This document shows, piece after piece, positions 60,680 to 64,000 of a DNA stretch of 64,000 nt (within the stretch, counting starts at the first letter, position 1; each line of letters opens with the position of its first letter). The notes beneath the pieces were generated by a model. The model was given only the letters and a program-made list of their open reading frames with translations. It did no database searches and had not been told where the DNA came from. Source of the stretch: Caulobacter sp. (lineage in GTDB: Bacteria > Pseudomonadota > Alphaproteobacteria > Caulobacterales > Caulobacteraceae); NCBI GenBank assembly GCA_016125585.1, contig WGLL01000004.1:62001-126000 (forward strand), in the 5' to 3' direction. The position numbers were made by a program, and so were the translations under genes.

Positions 60680-61480
60680 TTACTCGCCCGTAAAGCGAGC
60701 GGGGCGTTTCTCATTGAAGGCGGCGACGCCTTCACGGCGGTCGGCCGAGCCCACCGTGCGGTTGTAGGCCTCGACCTCGATGGCCAGGCCGGTCTTGAGG
60801 TCGGTCTCGACGCTCAGGGTCATGGCGCGCTTAGCCTGGCGGATGGCGACGGGGCCGCCGGCGGCGATGGCGGCGGCCACCTTCAGCACCGCCTCCATCA
60901 GGTCCGGCGCCGGCCAGACGGTGTTGACCATGCCCCAGTCGGCGGCCTGGCCGGCGGTGAAGACCTGGCCGGTCAGGATCAGCTCGCGGGCCCGCCGCAC
61001 CCCGACGGCGCGGGGCAGGTTCTGGGTGCCGCCGCAACCGGGAATGATGCCCAGCCGGGTCTCGGTCAGGGCGAAGCGGGCGCTGTCGGCGGCGTGGATG
61101 AAGTCGCAGGCCAGCGCGAACTCGGCGCCGCCGCCGAAGGCCGCCCCGTTGACCGCGGCGATCACCGGGACGGGGCAGTCCATCAGGGCGTAGAAGGCCT
61201 GTTCGAACAGCAGATGCTGCGCCCGCCAGGCCGCGTCGCTCATGCCGTTGCGCTCCTTCAGGTCGCCGCCGGCGCAGAAGGCCTGGTCGCCGGTTCCGGT
61301 GAGAATGACGCAGCGGGCATCGCCGGAATCGAGGATCAGCCCCTGGAACAGCTGCAGCACCTCGCGCGCCATGGCGGTGTTGAGGGCGTTGCGGACCTCC
61401 GGCCGATTGAAGGCGACGCGCAGGATGTGGGGCGCGGGGGTGTCGAGGGTGAGGGTTTCGTAGGTCATCTTCGACACCAT
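60680..61480 (-). CDS. Enoyl-CoA hydratase/isomerase family protein
   Basis: A 266-residue crotonase-fold protein, intact. Oxyanion-hole segments are DQAFCAGGDLKER and NGAAFGGGAEFALACD, with the second catalytic Glu in LTETRLGIIPGCGGTQNLPR and C-terminal FNEKRPARFTGE. It is predicted to hydrate 2-enoyl-CoA in beta-oxidation or a related acyl-CoA route. ATG 61480 or 61468 may be the start. It differs in sequence from the frameshifted copy at 23 kb. Confidence 0.9.
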   Translation of the reverse strand: MVSKMTYETLTLDTPAPHILRVAFNRPEVRNALNTAMAREVLQLFQGLILDSGDARCVILTGTGDQAFCAGGDLKERNGMSDAAWRAQHLLFEQAFYALMDCPVPVIAAVNGAAFGGGAEFALACDFIHAADSARFALTETRLGIIPGCGGTQNLPRAVGVRRARELILTGQVFTAGQAADWGMVNTVWPAPDLMEAVLKVAAAIAAGGPVAIRQAKRAMTLSVETDLKTGLAIEVEAYNRTVGSADRREGVAAFNEKRPARFTGE

Positions 61481-61498
61481 AGCGGTCCTGCCTTATCC

Positions 61499-61539
61499 GT
61501 CATCCCGGCCGTAGCGTAGCGGAGAGCCGGGACCCAGGG
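61499..61539 (+). repeat. Intergenic repeat family B, plus copy
   Basis: GTCATCCCGGCCGTAGCG … GCCGGGACCCAGG, the same unit as at 3823. It pairs with the inverted copy at 61585-61624. Confidence 0.8.
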
Positions 61540-61584
61540 AGACCGGGCTCAAACGACGAGGCCGCCGACATCGCGCCGGCGGCC

Positions 61585-61624
61585 CCTGGGTCCCGGATCG
61601 GCCCTTCGGGCCGTCCGGGATGAC
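61585..61624 (-). repeat. Intergenic repeat family B, inverted copy
   Basis: CCTGGGTCCCGGATCGG … GTCCGGGATGAC, the reverse complement of the family B unit. The two copies flank 45 bases and fill the gap between nrdB and the enoyl-CoA hydratase gene. Confidence 0.8.
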
Positions 61625-61636
61625 GATGCTTTTGGC

Positions 61637-62680
61637 CTACTCCGCCGGCAGCAGGGTCTCGTGGCGTTTGGCCATCAGGCTGTCGAACTGGCCCCAGACG
61701 CCCTGTTCGCCGTGCCATTGCCCCTTGGTCGCCGCCTTGGAGTATTCGGTCGAGCGGGCCTCGAAGAAGTTGGCGTGCTCGACGCCGCTGAGCATCGACT
61801 GCAGCCAGGGCAGCGGGTTTTCCTTCACCCCGTAGACTTCCGGCAGCTTCAGCTGGCGCAGGCGCCAGTCGGCGATGAAGCGGATGTAGGCCTTGATGTC
61901 CTCGGGCGTCATGCCCTGGACCTCGCCGGCCTCGAAGGCCAGGTCGATGAAGCGGTCCTCCAGCCCGACCACGGTCTTGCAGCAGTCGACGATGTCGTCG
62001 GCCACGGCTTTGGTCACCGCGCCGGTCTCGGCGTTGAAGGCATGGTAGAGCTTGATGATGCCCTCGCAGTGCAGGCTCTCGTCGCGCACCGACCAGGAGA
62101 CGATCTGGCCCATGCCCTTCATCTTGTTGAAGCGCGGGAAGTTCATCAGCATGGCGAAGCTGGCGAACAGCTGCAGGCCCTCGGTGAAGCCGCCGAACAT
62201 GGCCAGGGTGCGGGCGATGTCGGCGTTGGTCTCGACGCCGAACCGCTGCATGTAGTCGTGCTTGGCCCGCATGGCCTCGAATTCCATGAAGGCGCCGAAC
62301 TCGCTCTCCGGCATGCCGATGGTTTCCAGCAGCAGGGCGTAGGCGGCGATGTGGATGGTCTCCATGTTGGCGAAGCTGGAGAGCATCATCTTCACTTCGG
62401 TGGGTTTGAAGACCCGGCCGTATTTTTCCATGTAGTTGTCGGCGACTTCGATGTCGCCTTGCGTGAAGAAGCGGAAGATCTGGGTCAGCAGATTGCGTTC
62501 ACGGTCGTTGAGATTGGCCGCCCAGTCCTTGCAGTCCTCGCCCAGCGGCACCTCCTCGGGCATCCAGTGGACCTGCTGCTGCTTCTTCCACATGTCGTAG
62601 GCCCAGGGGTAGCGGAAGGGCTTGTAGGCGGCCGACGGGGTCAGAAGGCCGGGCGTTTGGGGCGTGATCAGCTGGGCCAA
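61637..62680 (-). CDS. nrdB: Ribonucleotide reductase class I beta subunit
   Basis: A 347-residue di-iron (or di-metal) subunit that generates the radical for NrdA. Ferritin-like metal ligands lie in FTQGDIEVADNYMEKY, FANMETIHIAAYA and SWSVRDESLHCEGIIKLYH, with a radical-site Tyr in the second helix pair. The start is uncertain. No ATG lies near the conserved N terminus (TPSAAYKPFRYPWAYDMW). TTG at 62680, with GGAG ten bases before it, gives a normal length. An ATG at 62800 would add 40 atypical residues. nrdA is not in the window. Confidence 0.9.
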   Translation of the reverse strand: MAQLITPQTPGLLTPSAAYKPFRYPWAYDMWKKQQQVHWMPEEVPLGEDCKDWAANLNDRERNLLTQIFRFFTQGDIEVADNYMEKYGRVFKPTEVKMMLSSFANMETIHIAAYALLLETIGMPESEFGAFMEFEAMRAKHDYMQRFGVETNADIARTLAMFGGFTEGLQLFASFAMLMNFPRFNKMKGMGQIVSWSVRDESLHCEGIIKLYHAFNAETGAVTKAVADDIVDCCKTVVGLEDRFIDLAFEAGEVQGMTPEDIKAYIRFIADWRLRQLKLPEVYGVKENPLPWLQSMLSGVEHANFFEARSTEYSKAATKGQWHGEQGVWGQFDSLMAKRHETLLPAE

Positions 62681-62817
62681 GTCGAGAAAACTCCGGAAGC
62701 GGGCGGGCGTGAATCGGCGGACGGGACTAGACTGGTAACCGTATCGAACAGTTCGCGACGGCGATACTAAATCTGGTGTGATCGATGGTCGCGGACACAA
62801 ATGTTGGGGGATAACCA

Positions 62818-63474
62818 GTGGATAAATCCTTTACGATCTATGGCGCCGCAGGATCGGGCAGTGTGCCTGTCGAAGCGGCGCTGACTCTGCTGGGCCTGCC
62901 CTACGAGGTGGTCGAGGGGGCGACCTGGGAGCATGACGAGGCGGTCCTGGCGAGGGTGCGGGCGGTCAATCCGCTGGTGCAGATTCCGGCCCTGGTGCTG
63001 CCAAATGACGAGATCCTGACCGAGAGCGCGGCGATGCTGATCTGGCTGGCCGACAGCCATCCGGCCGCGGGGCTGTCGCCGGCGCTGGACGATCCGCGCC
63101 GGGCCGCCTTCCTGCGGTGGATGACCTTCATCCCGGCCTCGATCTATTCGCTCTACTGGCTGCGCGACGATCCCTCGCGCATCGCCCACGATCCGGCTGA
63201 CCATCCCTTCGTCAAGAAGGCCACGGCCGACCGCATCGCCGACTGCTGGGCGATCATGGACAGCCAGCTGACGCCGGGCCGCTATCTGCTGGGCGATGAG
63301 ATGACGGTGCTGGACCTCTATGTGACGGTGGTCAGCCGCTGGGGCCCGCGACGCCGGGTCTTCTACCAGCGGGCGCCGAAGATGGCGCAGGTGGTGCGGC
63401 GGGTCGACGCCGACCCGCGGCTGGCGGCGTTCTGGGCCGCGCGGTTCCCGTTCGAGGACGGCTGGGAAGGCTAG
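62818..63474 (+). CDS. Glutathione S-transferase family protein
   Basis: A 218-residue GST: thioredoxin-like domain (FTIYGAAGSGSVPVEAALTLLGLPYEVV, NPLVQIPALVLPNDEILTESAAMLIWLAD), then a helical domain with the N-capping motif region (LLGDEMTVLDLYVTVVSRWGP). The start is GTG 62818, with GGGGGAT nearby. An active-site Ser (GSGS) rather than Tyr is likely at the N terminus. It is divergent from nrdB, and its start codon overlaps a sequence close to a DnaA box. Confidence 0.87.
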   Translation: MDKSFTIYGAAGSGSVPVEAALTLLGLPYEVVEGATWEHDEAVLARVRAVNPLVQIPALVLPNDEILTESAAMLIWLADSHPAAGLSPALDDPRRAAFLRWMTFIPASIYSLYWLRDDPSRIAHDPADHPFVKKATADRIADCWAIMDSQLTPGRYLLGDEMTVLDLYVTVVSRWGPRRRVFYQRAPKMAQVVRRVDADPRLAAFWAARFPFEDGWEG

Positions 63475-63601
63475 CCTTTTATAGACCCGGCCTATCCCGA
63501 TGACAGAAACAATTGATTGGGCGCCCCCGGGGGGCGCGGCCTAGACTTCGCCTCGACGGCGAACCGAGACGCCGGTTCGCAGGCAAACCGAGGAGACACC
63601 C

Positions 63602-64000
63602 ATGACGCTCGCCAGCAGCAAGACCATCGAGAACCTGAAGGCCGCCTTCGCCGGCGAGAGCCAGGCCAACCGTCGCTACCTCTACTTCGCGCAGAAGGCT
63701 GACATCGAGGGCTACAACGACGTCGCCTCGGTGTTCCGCTCGACGGCGGAAGGCGAGACCGGCCACGCCCACGGCCATCTGGAGTTCATGGAATCGGTCG
63801 GCGACCCCGCCACCGGCCTGCCGATCGGCGGCACCTCCGACAATCTGAAGGCCGCCATCGCCGGCGAGACCCACGAATACACCGACATGTACCCCGGCAT
63901 GGCCCGCACCGCCCGCGACGAGGGCTTTGACGAGATCGCCGACTGGTTCGAGACCCTGGCCAAGGCCGAGAAGTCCCACGCCGGCCGCTTCCAGCGCGCC
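63602..64000 (+). CDS. Rubrerythrin-family protein, 3' end outside window
   Basis: The first 133 codons are visible. A four-helix di-iron domain carries the Glu and Glu-x-x-His ligands ([70 protein letters not shown]). Rubrerythrins reduce hydrogen peroxide in the cytoplasm. The rubredoxin-like C terminus, if any, lies beyond the window. ATG 63602 has GAGGAG upstream. The 127-base leader has an A+T-rich part at about 63475-63520 suited to a promoter. Confidence 0.92.
   Translation, partial: MTLASSKTIENLKAAFAGESQANRRYLYFAQKADIEGYNDVASVFRSTAEGETGHAHGHLEFMESVGDPATGLPIGGTSDNLKAAIAGETHEYTDMYPGMARTARDEGFDEIADWFETLAKAEKSHAGRFQRA

Overview
The window is high-GC DNA from an alphaproteobacterium, most likely a member of the Caulobacterales (Caulobacter, Phenylobacterium or Brevundimonas type). 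The pointers are strong GC-rich codon bias, a TonB-dependent receptor, HisKA_2 and CHASE3 signalling proteins, a PrtD/RsaD-like type I exporter, and several families of short palindromic intergenic repeats of the kind found throughout Caulobacterales genomes. The lineage is inferred from gene content only. No rRNA is present to confirm it.

Layout. 1-7.6 kb: the 3' part of a TPR protein, a TonB-dependent receptor, a repeat-rich gap with a perfect 26-bp inverted repeat, a YetF-domain membrane protein, RsgA, and an NCS1 permease. 7.6-16.3 kb: small metabolic genes, an HtrA-like protease, a three-gene phosphorelay (CHASE3 histidine kinase, stand-alone receiver, receiver-HisKA_2 kinase), an M20 amidohydrolase and a PagL-like lipid A deacylase. 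16.4-25.4 kb: a PLP ammonia-lyase and 3-hydroxy-D-aspartate-aldolase-like pair (half of a beta-hydroxyaspartate route), an SDR, a CoA-transferase, a dicarboxylate symporter, a frameshifted enoyl-CoA hydratase, a thioesterase and a serine hydrolase.

25.5-26.9 kb is an integration scar. tRNA-Ser(CGA) is followed by a chimeric gene (N-terminal half of a tyrosine integrase joined in frame to the C-terminal half of a DUF3800 protein), and a 14-bp copy of the tRNA 3' end lies 1.3 kb away. Beside it, at 27.0-36.1 kb on the minus strand, is the most distinctive part of the window: nine tightly packed genes that look like a self-contained alcohol-oxidising respiratory chain. They encode CtaG, a PQQ dehydrogenase lipoprotein with the Asp-X-Asp signature of lanthanide-dependent enzymes, a cytochrome c lipoprotein, a caa3-type subunit II with fused haem c, subunit I, subunit III, a four-helix membrane protein, a second cytochrome c lipoprotein, and a cytochrome c-DUF4396 fusion. 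Subunit I keeps all six metal-ligand histidines and the active-site tyrosine, but carries Trp where canonical A-type oxidases have the D-channel Glu and Ala where they have the K-channel Lys. A CPA1 antiporter lies upstream.

37.7-64 kb returns to ordinary chromosome: a YbjN-like protein, an alanine/Na+ symporter, TrmL, a CYP153-like P450 with palindromic sites in its upstream region, QueC, hydrolases, an aldehyde dehydrogenase, a GAF-PAS-PAS hybrid kinase, PutA, a CE15-like esterase lipoprotein, a LOG protein, two 2-oxoglutarate oxygenases, a type I secretion ABC/HlyD pair converging on an RTX Ca-binding protein that is probably its cargo, an enoyl-CoA hydratase, ribonucleotide reductase beta, a GST and a rubrerythrin cut by the window end.
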